Shown in pieces: positions 47,106-58,460 of a stretch of 64,000 bases of DNA (position 1 is the stretch's first letter; each line of letters begins with the position of its first letter). This DNA is from Chelydra serpentina (Eukaryota > Chordata > Testudines > Chelydridae). The stretch lies in contig JBAIAC010000010.1 of NCBI GenBank assembly GCA_037349315.1, positions 29,366,001-29,430,000 on the forward strand, in the 5' to 3' direction. The notes under the pieces were generated by a model that made no database searches, was not told where the DNA came from, and saw only the letters and a program-made list of their open reading frames with translations. Made by a program: the position numbers and the translations under genes.

Positions 47106-47760
47106 ACACAGTGCTTAAAATACCTATAACTGCCTGAAGCCCTGTTTATGTATACAGAATTTTAAGATTTTATATCAATCAAGGTTAATATTGTAATAAT
47201 AACTCTTAACCAGCCAAGGCCAAAAACTGGGCCATAATGTGTGACAAAGACCCAAGATAAGGGACACAAAACAATGATTCTTTCAGGAAACTTAAAATGT
47301 GTGATTCCTTCCTTCAGTGTAAAGAACACCTTCTATAATCTCATTTTCATGATTTTGAATGTCTGTTAAATCATTTTCTGCAATAAGAGTGAGGGAACAG
47401 CACATTTGTGAACATAGGATGCATCACCAATTCTTGCAATTTTATCATGTCTAGTGATTTTGGAGGTCTTCTTAAAGTTCCCAACTGCTAGAGCTGAGAG
47501 TCTCAGATGTCCTTTCATAATAAAGTCAGTTTCTAGCTTGCAGAGAAAAGCTGGGAAAACCTCCAACATCAAAAGACAAATGGAAAAGAATCCTGTAGTT
47601 ATTTCTTAAATCTCATGATTCTTTCAAAATCAAAGACAATCATGATTTTGAAGGCTTGGAGTTGGTGAAACCACATGGGTAATTTTGGAGTTGAAACAAG
47701 AGGCACTGAAGAACTAAGACTGGGGCCAGCTAGAGCTGTAGACCAGCATTAACCACAGTT
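47106..47760. other. Intergenic sequence without gene
   Basis: No gene, RNA or repeat boundary was identified. Confidence 0.5.
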
Positions 47761-47869
47761 GTGTCTGAGGCCCCGATCCTGCCAATACCTACCCAGCTGT
47801 GCACCAGGACTTCAGCGGGGCTGCTCACGGGCCCAAAGCTGAGCATGTGCTGGTTTGGAGAAGCTATGG

Positions 47870-48500
47870 GGCTTTGTAGCGCTGTGCTCCAGGCGCATCC
47901 CTGTCCCGGGGCCGGTCCCGCACTCACTCACTCCGGCTCCGCCAGGAAGTGACTCCGCAGTTACACCGCGTGGCGGCAGAACCGATTCACGCCCCCGGCT
48001 GCTTCGCCACCCACCCCGCCCCCGAACCAGCCCTGCGGCTTGTCCTACGCGCAGAGCGGGGGCTGCTCCGCCCGGGCAGAGAGCGGGAGGCGGGGGCAGG
48101 GCCGACCGGCCGAGCTGCCACACAACGCAGGGGCGCCCGCCCACCGTGCCTGGGCAAGTCCCCCGCCCGCCGCAGCAGCTGTCCCGGCGCCCGCCCGCCG
48201 CAGCCTTCCCCGGGATTTGCATCGCGCGCTAGCCCAGGCAGGGCAGCGGCGGCGGCTCAGCCCCAGCGCTTGGAGGGGCGGCCGGCCCCCGCGGAGCTGG
48301 GAGATGAGCGAGAGTTGCGGGTGAGTGGCAGCCGCTGCAGGGGGGCTGGGTGAGGCGGGTGTTTGCGGGCCAGAGCCAGGTGAGCCGAGCGGGGGCGCTG
48401 CCCGAGCTGAGTGTGAGCCTCTCACACGTTGCTGGAGCCGGGGAGCCCTCGCCCCTGCTCCCCAGGCACGCTGGGGCGGAGAGATTTCCTCGCCCCTGCT
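47870..48500 (+). promoter_or_regulatory. PLAGL1: CpG-island promoter, putative PLAGL1 (plus strand)
   Basis: A dense CpG island, clearly bounded by AT-rich sequence. Two plus-strand splice donors lie in it: TTGCGG|GTGAGT, cut 48320/48321, and GCCAG|GTGAGC, cut 48379/48380. In mammals and birds PLAGL1 lies next to SF3B5 on the side away from STX11 and is transcribed in the same direction as SF3B5, with several 5' non-coding exons. This island has the right side, spacing and direction. No zinc-finger coding exon is in the window, so the gene name is inference. The overlapping open frames are artefacts of GC content. Confidence 0.5.
48200..48320 (+). other. PLAGL1: Putative 5' exon of PLAGL1 (end supported by donor)
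   Basis: The exon end at 48320 is given by the donor G|GTGAGT. The start is only a guess within the island. A short ATG frame (ATGAGCGAGAGTTGCGG, from 48304) would run into the intron and is probably not used. An alternative longer exon would end at 48379. Confidence 0.3.
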
Positions 48501-48616
48501 CCCTCCGCCCCATGTGTCGTTACCAGGTATCCAGGACACACTCCCTGCCTGTCCATGGGAGCTTAAAGGCTAAATGGTCAGGCGGCAGGAACGGGACCCG
48601 CGTAGGGATTGGGAGT

Positions 48617-49232
48617 CTTATGTCTACGCGGCAGGGTCAGGCCAGCGTTAGCAGACCCCGGGCTTGTTAACCTAGGGCTTGCGTGTCTACACTCATTTGT
48701 AACCCCAGGTTAGGACTTGTTGAACCCTTGGTCCCAACCGGCATTGCCAGCATCTGCACTGTATTATGGGGGCCTGAGTTCAACCATCCCTATCCCAGAC
48801 TTCCTAGCGCCCTCCCAAAATGGGGCTGCTCTAGCCCTTTGTTCATGGTGCAGTGTGGGAACACTTGACTGTCCCAAGGACAAAGAATGACAAGCTGTGG
48901 CATTGTGGGATACTTTTGGTGAGTCCAATAGGGCTGCAGCTACAGTACAAAGCAATAAGACTTGAAGTGTCCTGGCTTGCCTCCCCTCACTCCTCCATGG
49001 ACTCCTGGGACCCTGGTAGGGTTGCCAACTTCAGTTGGATGAATTTCTGGAGGTTTCATCACATGATTTTATCTTTAATTAAAAATTAATCTTTAATACT
49101 TGGAGACTTCAGGACAGTCCTGGAGGGTTGGCAACCCTAGACCCTGGGTCAGCATTATTTGTGTGTGAACGAAAGAGGGGTTCCGCTTGAGCCTGAGTTC
49201 AAACCCTGTGCTTACATTGTAGCATAGACATA
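48617..49232. mobile_element. Harbinger-like MITE interrupted by a hAT MITE
   Basis: The ends TTATGTCTACGC and GTAGCATAGACATA look like eroded inverted repeats. The host sequence is interrupted at 49017-49139. Confidence 0.4.
49017..49139. mobile_element. Short palindromic hAT MITE (TAGGGTTGCCAAC ends)
   Basis: 123 bp with ends TAGGGTTGCCAAC and GTTGGCAACCCTA. Perfect duplication GACCCTGG at 49009-49016 and 49140-49147. Size and first bases resemble the TAGGGTGACC family, but the interior differs. Confidence 0.95.
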
Positions 49233-49239
49233 TAGGCTT

Positions 49240-49492
49240 TAGGGTTTGTCTACACTGCAATAAAACACCCAGGGCTGGCCCATGTCAGTTGACTCAGGCT
49301 CGTGAGTCTTGGCTACGGGGCTATAAAATTGCACTATATACATTTGGACTTGGACTGGAGCCCAGGTTCTGGGACCCCACCTGTGTTCCAGTTTGAGCGT
49401 CTACACTGCAATTTTATAGCCCTGCAGCCTGAGCCCGTCAGTTGACACAGCCAGCCACAAGTGTTTTATTGCACTGTAGGCATGCCCTTTGG
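49240..49492. mobile_element. Palindromic Harbinger-like MITE
   Basis: GGGTTTGTCTACACTGCAAT at the left and TATTGCACTGTAGGCATGCCC at the right are imperfect inverted ends. The inner TATAAAATTGCA and TGCAATTTTATA also pair. Confidence 0.65.
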
Positions 49493-50242
49493 GCCTTGTG
49501 AGATGCATATGGGTGACAGCATGTTTATTGATACATAGTTAGCAACTTACTTTGAGTGCAAGAGGGGAAAGATGCTCTAGTGTCAGCACCTGTTATCCTC
49601 ACAGATTTAAAGGAGACACACGTGATAGTTCTGTTTGTTATTGCTTTCCCTGAGACTTTATTTGCCCCCCTCCCCCTCCATTGCCACCTTCTTGGGCTAA
49701 AGAGGAAGCTGCTGCCGCCATTTGTAAAGTATTGTGTATTGAACTGGACTGAGGACAATGATGTACAAAATGTTTTTTCTTCTCCTGCAGAGTATTCTGG
49801 GAAAGTAGATTCTCCCTTGTTGAATGAAGTGAGAGGTGGGAAGGGACTGCAAGATGTGTGTAAGGGGTGGTGATTTTGATTTTTACATGCACAAGCATTT
49901 TCTGGTCCTCAGTCTTGAAATGAGTAAAGAGTTGCACAATCAGATCAAGTTTCAAAGTGAGGGGCAGGGGATGCAGAGGGGAAGAACAACATATGCCCAC
50001 TATTAGAATAAAGAAATACAAAGGATCGGACAAAGTGACATTCCTCGAAACCTACAAAAGTCCAAATGGGGGATGCAGTGTATGACACAGACAAGAATTA
50101 TTCATGCAGGAAATTTAGAATACTGGGGGATTCCTTCCTTCCATGTAAATAACTTTCTGTAACTTCAGTTCATGATTTCATATTTATGATGTAAATATTT
50201 TTCAACATTAAAAAGTAGGGAACACTATACATTTGTGTAAAA
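49493..50242. other. Intergenic sequence without gene
   Basis: Overlapping frames on both strands (49556-49873, 49638-50033) show no domain and cover low-complexity stretches. Confidence 0.45.
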
Positions 50243-50625
50243 CAGTGGCTCTCAACCTTTGCAGACTACTGTACCCCTTTCAGGAGTCTGATTTGACTTG
50301 TGTACCCCCAAGTTTCACCTCACTTAAAAAGCTACTTGCTTACAAAATCAGACATACAAAATACAAGTGTCCTACCACACTATTACTGAAAAAAGGCTTA
50401 CTTTCTCATTTTTACCATATAATTATAAAATAAAACAATTGGAATATAAATATTTAGTGTATAGTATATAGAGCAGTATAAACAAGTCATTGTCTGTATG
50501 AAATTTTAGTTTGTACTGACTTGGCTAGTGCTTTTTATGTATAGCCTGTTGTAAAACTAAGCAAATATCTAGATGAGTTGATGTACTCCCTGGAAGATCT
50601 CTGCGAACCTGGTTGAGAACCACTG
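50243..50625. mobile_element. hAT MITE, 383 bp
   Basis: Ends CAGTGGCTCTCAACCT and GGTTGAGAACCACTG. Duplication GTGTAAAA (50235-50242) / GTGTAGAA (50626-50633), 7 of 8 identical. Confidence 0.9.
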
Positions 50626-51409
50626 GTGTAGAATATAGGTAACATTAGGGCTAAAACAAATGATGGGCTTCAAAACTTGGGGGCAGTTAAGAGGTATGGG
50701 GAACAAAGTGTGAGATATCTTCATGTTATATGTGATATACCCTTACCTGGGTTCTGGAGGGCCATTGAGTGCTGTGTAGCTAGGGACATATCCAGCCTCC
50801 TTCCTTTTCCAGGACTAGTACCACTTTCTGTGTAATCACAAGTGCCTTCTGAGGCACGGAAAACTGCATGGAGTAACAGGAAAACAAATTACTGCACATG
50901 CATCTGCCTCCAAAATATTTTTTTCTTCTCCAAATGTTTTTATCCACAAGCCTCAACCTCTGCCCTCAATGGAATGCAAATCCAGCCACAAGCCAGCTTT
51001 TTCCACTTGTCTTTTCTTCTTTGCTTTTTACAAAAGCCTGAGGATGGGCTGATGTGTTACTTCTATTGACTTTATGAACAAAAAGGCTACAGCATTTTTT
51101 TGTTTGTTCATCTATACCTAGTTCTTGCCAGTTTATATTTTGCCATGGTAAATGTGTTGTAAGAGAGTCTTATAACTGTGGACGTGAAGTAGCTAACTGT
51201 GTTTTGACACATTCTATACCATCTATGCAGTGTGAAATTTCATGTTTCGACATGGGAGCTTTGTTTTCCTTAAAAAAAAAAACCCCTCTGTGGGCCAACT
51301 ATTGCAACCACCACTCAAAACATTCCCATTGACTAAAGCAGCCATACTACAATTTAAGGAATGTGGAATTATCCTTCTATACAAATACTCTCACTTCAGA
51401 TAGTGGAGT

Positions 51410-51490
51410 CAGTCTTGATCTTGAATGTCTTTGGCTCTCATTGACTTCTAAGGGAGCCCTGTGGTATCTTAGGGAAGAATTTGCCTCATG
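51410..51490. repeat. Short palindromic MITE-like sequence
   Basis: CTCATTGACTTCTAAGGGAG and CTTAGGGAAGAATTTGCCTC, nearly as at 28.2-28.3 kb. Confidence 0.45.
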
Positions 51491-51569
51491 ATATTCTGGG
51501 TTTTTTTTAACTGTTCAGTTAGAATTTAAGCTCTGTTATAAAGTCAGCAAACAAAAAGTTAACTTTTCT

Positions 51570-51755
51570 GGAAAGGTGCAGTCAGGAGACCTAATTTCTA
51601 GTCCAAATACTGCTGCTTCTTGAATGCCCTTGGTATATCACCTGTGTATCTCAATTTCTCCATTTGCAAAGGAGGCAAATGCAAATAACTTTTGTAGAGT
51701 GCTTTGAAATCATTTGGTGAAAGACATTATAAGTGTACGTTATTACTATTTTTAT
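51570..51755 (+). mobile_element. MIR-type CORE-SINE with L2-like tail
   Basis: CTAATTTCTAGTCC...CTTGGTATATCACCTGTG, TCTCAATTTCTCCATTTGC and the tail GTAGAGTGCTTTGAAATCA follow the MIR order. Confidence 0.65.
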
Positions 51756-52154
51756 CGTGGGAAGGTTAATATAAACTTATGTTTCACAGGATGAATATTT
51801 TATTTAGATTTATAAAAGACTTTATAGATACCCATCCTATGCTTTGGGTACTCATTACTTAAATTAAAAAATACATAGCACAATATACAAGACTATGCAT
51901 CTCATCTTGACACATCCACATTAGTAAACCCCAAACCATTCAGCCCACCTCATGTCAAACACCTGGGGGAAGAGGGGCGGAGAGAAAACAATGCGTTTCA
52001 CAGCGTAACCAAAAAGCTGACATCCAGTCTCTGACCAAATGAGGGAGGAGCAAGTTCCACAGTTGAAGACCCCTTTCAGAAAGCTGCTCTATGTTTGTAG
52101 TGAGGGAGCCTCTGCTGTGGAACTTTGGCTCATGGAGAGAAGTAGTCTCACAAG

Positions 52155-52422
52155 TAACCAAGTCTACACTACAGACTTATATCTGTATAACTATGTCACT
52201 CGGGGTGTGAAAAATCCGCACCCTTGATTGACGTAATTATACCGACTTAGCCCTTGTGTAGACCGCGCTATGTCTATGGTGTAGACATATCCACCGCCTC
52301 TCGCAGAGGCAGATTAACTGTCCTGACAGGAGAAGCTCTCCCATGGGCGTAGTTGTGTCTTCACTAAAGAAGTGCAGCCCCACAGCTGCACCAGCGTAGG
52401 TGAAGACAAACTCCAAGTCCCA
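52155..52422. mobile_element. PIF/Harbinger-like MITE, relative of 26.05 kb
   Basis: The blocks GTCACTCGGGGTGTGAAAAA and GACGTAATTATACCGAC match the inverted interior of the 26048-26333 element. The ends are eroded. Confidence 0.6.
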
Positions 52423-52771
52423 ACTCATTTAGTTGCAAAGTTAATAATACTTTGAGCCTGATTTTCAGTTACTCTAATGCTTGTGTAGTCACTTGCACCA
52501 TTTGTAAAGTGAGCATGCAATGCTATCAAGTCAGAATGGCAGCATTTGACACCTACTTTGCACTGTTGTAAATGGCTACAGTCACTTATCCTGCATCTTG
52601 ATTTAGGCTGCTAGAATTCCACTTGAAAACCTATTGGAAGCCACTGCGGATCCCAGAGAACGCTTCTGTCATGAAACTCAACATAATAAGTCAGTTGCCA
52701 TATTAGTAGTTTCAGTTTCTGAATGGTCTCAAGGTCTCGCGCTTGCTTTTAAACCAGAACTAGTTCTTCTA

Positions 52772-52818
52772 GACCATATATATATATATAAATAAATATA
52801 TATAAATATATAAAATAA
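52772..52818. repeat. AT-rich microsatellite (TATA/AAATA)n
   Basis: Perfect TATATATA followed by imperfect AAATATATAT units. Confidence 0.85.
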
Positions 52819-52905
52819 ACTTAGGGCCACAACTGAGCAAAAATGAGAAGGGAAGGGTATGTAGTTTTTCCAAATAGATTTTTAAGGACGGCAGGTCATC
52901 TAATC

Positions 52906-53091
52906 CTGGGGTAGTCAACAGGTGGACTATGGGCTAAATCCAGATCACCAGATGCTCTTGAATGGACCCCAAAATCTTTTATTTACTTATTATTGTTTTT
53001 GGTTTTTTTAATTATTTTCTCTGGAATCTGGATCTTGACTATATCTTGGCCAAGAAATTTGGACCTTAACAAAAAATAATTTAGAACCCCG
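52906..53091. mobile_element. Short hAT-like MITE, 186 bp
   Basis: CTGGGGTAGTCAAC at the left and TTAGAACCCCG at the right, flanked by ATCTAATC (52898-52905) and ATCTAATT (53092-53099), 7 of 8 identical. Confidence 0.7.
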
Positions 53092-53099
53092 ATCTAATT

Positions 53100-54920
53100 G
53101 AACCTCAGAGTTTGACCAAATAGAGTGTCCATAGAGCTGTGTAGTTTTAAATAATACTGAGTTTGAGTATTTTAAAATCAGTGATGGAAGGTTAATATGT
53201 CCTCTCTGTATTATCTATTTATAAACTAACATTTTTAGTGAAAAGATGTTTCACATGCACCTTATTTTTCAAAAATACACACTAACCCACCAATAGGGCA
53301 CAGATTCATTCTTCTCTGTAGCCCTGAATCCCACAAGCATTGAGTGGCACAAGCACACGCATTCCAGCCCATCCTCTACACCAGGCCCTATGAGAGGGGA
53401 AACAATGTAAGGTTGCTTATGTCAGTCTTACACTGCTGCTGCATGGGGGGATGGGGAGAATTCACCCCCAGCCTTTTATGACATCTTTACACCACCAAAG
53501 TGGGTTATAGTTAGCAATAGGGCTCAGAATCCAACCCCCTATTAAAAAAAAAAAAGACAATTACTGTCTCAAATTCTTTACAGTGGTAGATATAGGCTCC
53601 CAGTCCTGCAAACACTTATGCACATGCTTAGCGGCTTCTTCTTAGTGTATGCGCAACATGCCTCAGGTGGCATGTGACCAGGATTCATCACCGAATTTGG
53701 TCCGCTGGTTGGTCTGGCTTGGGTACTGGATACTGGGGGGGCGTGTGACGTGAACGCTGATCCATCTCCCCCATGTTTAGCTTTACAGATATAAGTAGTA
53801 TCTGTGACTTCACTTGAACTACTCTTGTGCATGAAGTGTTTGTGGGATGAGGGCCATATTTATTAAAGCACACGTTGTCAGGTAGTTCCCCAGTGGTTCC
53901 ACATCAGTTTTATTTACATTAAGATGTTCTCATTTGGAATAGCCTCATTTGATTCACCTCTAATTTTCACAAGAGTTGTAATGGACAGCAGTCTTACACT
54001 CATACTCCAGCATATGGCAGTGTAGTACAAAATATAGTTTAGTCAAGTCACTAAAATAGCAAAGACTATTTTGGTTCTATTTTGCCAGTGCAAAAAAAAA
54101 AATGCTTTTCAACTTTGCAGGAGTAGATAAATATACCAAAAAAAGTAGTCCAGGAAACACCTCTTGAAAGCTATCTTAAAGCTGCTATTTTCCTGATAAG
54201 CAGCAAGTAAGAAAAGTTAAGACAGGAGGAAGGTTAGTTTGCTTTGAAATCAGGTAGCCCTGGAGTTCAGCTACTAAATTTAACTACATATATACCAAAA
54301 AATAAATTCAGGTAAATATTTAGTTTCCAATTTTATTTTATTGCCAGATTGTATCCAGGAATTTCAAGTGGCGAGAAAGAGAGAAAACTCTGTGGACTTG
54401 TCTACATGTACAGCGCTGCAGACTCAGGCAGATATGAATTATATTTAATTCACGTTTTCATACTTTTGTTTACTGCCACAAGGGCTGGAAGCATACTTTT
54501 TTGTTAATAAATGCTTAGATTCTGACACCATAACATGATTCTAGTAGCTGGGCTAAGCTGCCTCCATCCTAATACAGCCCGAAGTCATATCCTAGCTTGC
54601 TCCCTCCCACTGTGAAGGGACCAGCAGAGCTTGCATATTAGATTTTGAACATCTGCACCCCCAGTAGTGCTGGTATCTCATTTGGGCAGAGCTTGAACAT
54701 ACCACCACGTTCTTCAATTTGAGTCTTGCTTCACCAGCTACTGTGCCTTAAACACAGCACTTTCAAAAAGTGCATAGGGGGTTTGATGCTTATCTCTCTT
54801 TCATTTTAATGGGAATTGAGCATCAAAAAATCCCTTAGACAGTTTTGAAAACCTTGGCTTAAAACTCCCTACTGGTTCCTAGGAGCTATTTTGGTACCCT
54901 GCTGGTTCCTTGGAGCTATT
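53100..54920. other. Intergenic sequence without gene
   Basis: A short MITE-like motif occurs at 53590-53650 (CAGTCCTGCAAACACTTATG). No gene is supported. Confidence 0.5.
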
Positions 54921-56150
54921 ATGATGAGATAACTGGCTATGATGAGATAACTGGCTCTGTGGATGAGGAGAAAGCAGTGGATGTGCTATTTCTTGACTTT
55001 AGCAAAGCTTTTGATACAGTCTCCCACAGTGTTCTTGCCAGCAAGTTAAAGAAGTATGGGCTGGATGAATGGACGGTAAGGTGGATAGAAAACTGGCTGG
55101 ATGGTCGTGCTCAACGGGTAGTGATCAATGGCTCCATGTCTAGTTGGCAGCCGGTATCAAGTGGAGTGCCCCAAGGGTCGGTGCTGGGGCCGGTTTTGTT
55201 CAATATCTTCATCAACGACCTGGAGGATGGTGTGGACTGCACCCTTAGCAAGTTTGCAGATGACACTAAACTGGGAGGAGTGGTTGATACGCTGGAGGGT
55301 AGGGACAGGATACAGAGGGACCTAGACAAATTAGAGGATTGGGCCAAAAGAAATCTGATGAGGTTCAACAAGGACAAGTGCAGAGTCCTGCACTTAGGAC
55401 GGAAGAATCCCATGCACTGCTACAGACTAGGGACCGAATGGCTGGGCAGCAGTTCTGCAGAAAAGGACCTAGGGGTTACAGTGGACGAAAAGCTGAATAT
55501 GAGTCAACAGTGTGCCCTTATTGCCAAGAAGGCTAACGGCATTTTGGGCTGTATAAGTAGGGGCATTTCCAGCAGATCGAGGGACGTGATTATTCCCCTC
55601 TATTCGGCACTGGTGAGGCCTCATTTGGAGTACTGTGTCCAGTTTTGGGCCCCACACTACAAGAAGGATGTGGATAAATTGGAAAGAGTCCAACGGAGGG
55701 CAACAAAAATGATTAGGGGGCTGGAGCACATGACTTATGAGAAGAGGCTGAGGGAACTGGGATTGTTTAGCCTGCAGAAGAGAAGAGTGAGGGGGGATTT
55801 GATAGCTGCTTTCAACTACCTAAAAGGGGGTTCCAAAGAGGATGGATCTAGACTGTTCTCAGTGGTAGAAGATGACAGAACAAGGAGTAATGGTCTCAAG
55901 TTGCAGAGGGGGAGGTTTAGGTTGGATATTAGGAAAAACTTTTTCACTAGTAGGGTGGTGAAGCACTGGAATGGGTTACCTAGGGAGGTGGTGGAATCTC
56001 CTTCCATAGAGGTTTTTAAGGTCAGGCTTGACAAAGCCCTGGCTGGGATGATCTAGTTGGGGTTGGTCCTGCTTTGAGCAGGGGGTTGGACTAGATGACC
56101 TCCTGAGGTCCCTTCCAACCCTGAGATTCTATGATTCTATGATTCTATGA
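54921..56150 (+). mobile_element. Young CR1 LINE, 5'-truncated, full 3' tail
   Basis: It ends with three copies of the 8-bp CR1 tail (ATTCTATG, about 56126-56150), preceded by GGTTGGTCCTGCTTTGAGCA. It is nearly identical to the 3867-5047 copy but on the other strand, and extends about 50 bases farther 5'. At the 5' junction an 18-bp segment is tandemly doubled (54921-54938 and 54939-54956). Confidence 0.95.
54959..56056 (+). pseudogene. CR1 ORF2 fragment: C-terminal reverse transcriptase, 365 codons
   Basis: The same protein region as at 3961-5040: [22 protein letters not shown] and the catalytic FADD, running to the natural C-terminus (LDKALAGMI). The endonuclease and N-terminal RT are absent, so this is a 5'-truncated, presumably inactive copy. 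The open frame and four-residue difference from the other copy show recent insertion. Confidence 0.93.
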
Positions 56151-56404
56151 CTCCTAGCAACTCCCAAATCAATGTAGTTTTCAGGTTCTGAATGTGTGTG
56201 TACAAAAAAGTATTCTAGAATAAATGTAAGTAGAATTGGTCCTGCTCTCACACACATTTGTTAGCTTAAAAACATAGTCTGCATTACTACTCCCTGTAGA
56301 CAAGACTTTGGGTACAAGTAACCATTTCTGGTGTTCATTGAATAAACACCATTTTTTTTGTATTGGGGTATTTAATCAATGTTTACTGATGAAAGGTAAA
56401 AAAT

Positions 56405-57180
56405 TGGAAGCTGTCAGGACTCCAGCTACTGCGGGGCAGGAGGAGCAGCAGATCCAGGCCAGGGCCTGGTTGGAGCAGACATGAGAATGTGGTCTGAGTT
56501 CAGTCTACAGGGTCGTGGCCAGAAGCAGCTAGGGTGACCAGACAGCAAGTGTGAAAAATCGGGACAGGGGGTGGGTGGTAATAGGAGCCTATATAAGAAA
56601 AAGACCCCAAAATCGGAACTGTCCCTATAAAATTGGGACATCTGGTCACCCTAGAAGCAGCAGTCCATCCCAGTGTTGTGCTATAGGATCAAGTCATAGT
56701 TGAGGTTGATGAGCCATACCAGGTCAGAGGCAAGTGAACCAGCTGAAGTAGGAACGGAGGCATGGCAAGAAGTCAGGAGTGGAGCTGGGAGCCAGGAACT
56801 GAGGGAAGGCAAGGCATCAGGAGCAGAGCCAGGGGCCAAGGATCAGGATCCAGGACTAGGAGTAGGCCAGATACCAGGAGCAAGGCAAGGCATCAGGAGT
56901 GCAGAGCAAGGTCTGTTTGCAGCAGCAAGCCAGGTATCTGCCTAACTGCAGAGGCAGGCTGCAGGTGTTTGGCCCAGGCGCACTATTAAGACCTTGGGAA
57001 ATCAGGAAACACAGTAGGCTCTACCAGTCAGGACCGCCATGGGCAGGACATCCCATGTTGCTTGAACCTGTAAGGATCATAGGCTGCTGTTTTCTATTTC
57101 AACAGAGGTGGCAGTGTGGACACAACAACTTCCCAGGAATTTGCAGATCTAGGTTCCAGACCAGCAGATCCTCTCAAAAG
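56405..57180. repeat. Unassigned interspersed repeat interrupted by a hAT MITE
   Basis: Purine-rich sequence with repeated CAGGAGCAGAGCCAGG / AGGCAAGGCATCAGGAG blocks on both sides of the MITE at 56530-56653. Class unknown. Confidence 0.4.
56530..56653. mobile_element. Short palindromic hAT MITE (TAGGGTGACCAGA family), copy 4
   Basis: 124 bp with intact ends TAGGGTGACCAGA / TCTGGTCACCCTA. Perfect duplication GAAGCAGC at 56522-56529 and 56654-56661. Confidence 0.95.
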
Positions 57181-57494
57181 CCCTGAGCATAATTGTGATC
57201 CAGAATCTGATTTTTATTAAATAATAATTCTTCAGCCCTTCATTTTTAGCAAAGAACCTTCAAAATATGAACGCATTCAATAATCTCTGCTGGAGTTTGC
57301 AGAGAACCTGAAACAATAGCATTGAGAAGCTTGAACCATGTCTCCCATTTCTCTCCAAGGAGTGGGAATTCTGAAACAGCAATAATGTAAATGTCAAACA
57401 TGATTAAGTATTTCACTGTTGACTATTTTAATAGAAACATCCAGCTAACTTTTGTGATATAGTAGCAGATATTGGAGATGAAAGTGGGTGGAGA

Positions 57495-58460
57495 GAGAGA
57501 ACTCACTGCTAGAGTGCCTCCTCGTAGCTGAATGTGGTGTAGCAGGCTCTCACCTCTCTAGTGCCCCTGCCAAAGCTCGCTGGGACCCTGTGATGTTCTC
57601 TCTTCCCATAACTCAGCCCTCCAGACAGACCACAATTTAGACCCACCCCTCTTGGGGTACAAAATCCAGTAAAATAAAAGGCTATGTCCTTACAAAAGGT
57701 CCTCAACCCCCTCCTCTCAGCCATTCTTATCTTCTTCTTCAGCCTCATGCCGGTAAGGGAACTCACACCCTCTCACTCCACTGGGCTCTAGTCCAGGGAA
57801 TCTGTGACCAGCAGCCAAGATCTGCTCCATTCAACTGCTTGCTGCTGCCTTCCTGGACTCTTTCCTACCCTAGCCTTCCTTGGGATTTCTTCCCTACAGC
57901 TTTTCTAGGCTCACCCTACTTTCAAGGCCAGGACACCCAGGGCCCTCCTCTGAAATCCCCAACAAAATCCCAAACCAACAAATATAAACTTAAACCCACT
58001 TCCACCCTGCTTGGGTTTGACCTTTTGTCCCTGTCTTGTTTCCCTAGTTTTATTCCCCATGCATATGCCTCCCAGGGCTCACTGTCTGGAAGTCTGCTTC
58101 TTTCTTTCCTTTCAGGGTGAATGCACCATCAGAGCCTGTGCCACCTAGTGGCCTCTCTGTCTTGCTCCTGGCCTCCTGCCAGCCTTCTTTGCTCAGGTGA
58201 CGATCTCAGCATTTGCTCTTCCCCTGGGGAGACTAGGAGAATAAAGCCACTTTGGTCCCACAGAGTGAATGCAGAATTTCTTCTTCTCTTCCCTATAGCC
58301 CTTTCTGCTCTAGACTTCCTGTATTTATAGTCATAATCCAGCTGGGCTTCATCTCTAATTAAGCCTGTCTCACTCTCCAGGTGCAACCTTGTACCCTAAT
58401 TGGCATCTCAGGCCTACACTAACTCTTCCTCAGCCTGTGTGAGGTACATACCCCATCAGA
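57495..58460. repeat. Interspersed repeat family A, copy 3
   Basis: Shares with the 61.3 kb copy CATAACTCAGCCCTCCAGAC, CCCAGGGCTCACTGTC, CTCCAGGTGCA and AATTGGCATCTCAGGCC, in the same order. Ends near CATACCCCATCAGAG. Confidence 0.5.

Noticed and set aside
47812..48670. Six overlapping frames of 82-164 codons
   Set aside because: CpG-island artefacts. None has a recognisable domain or conserved start.
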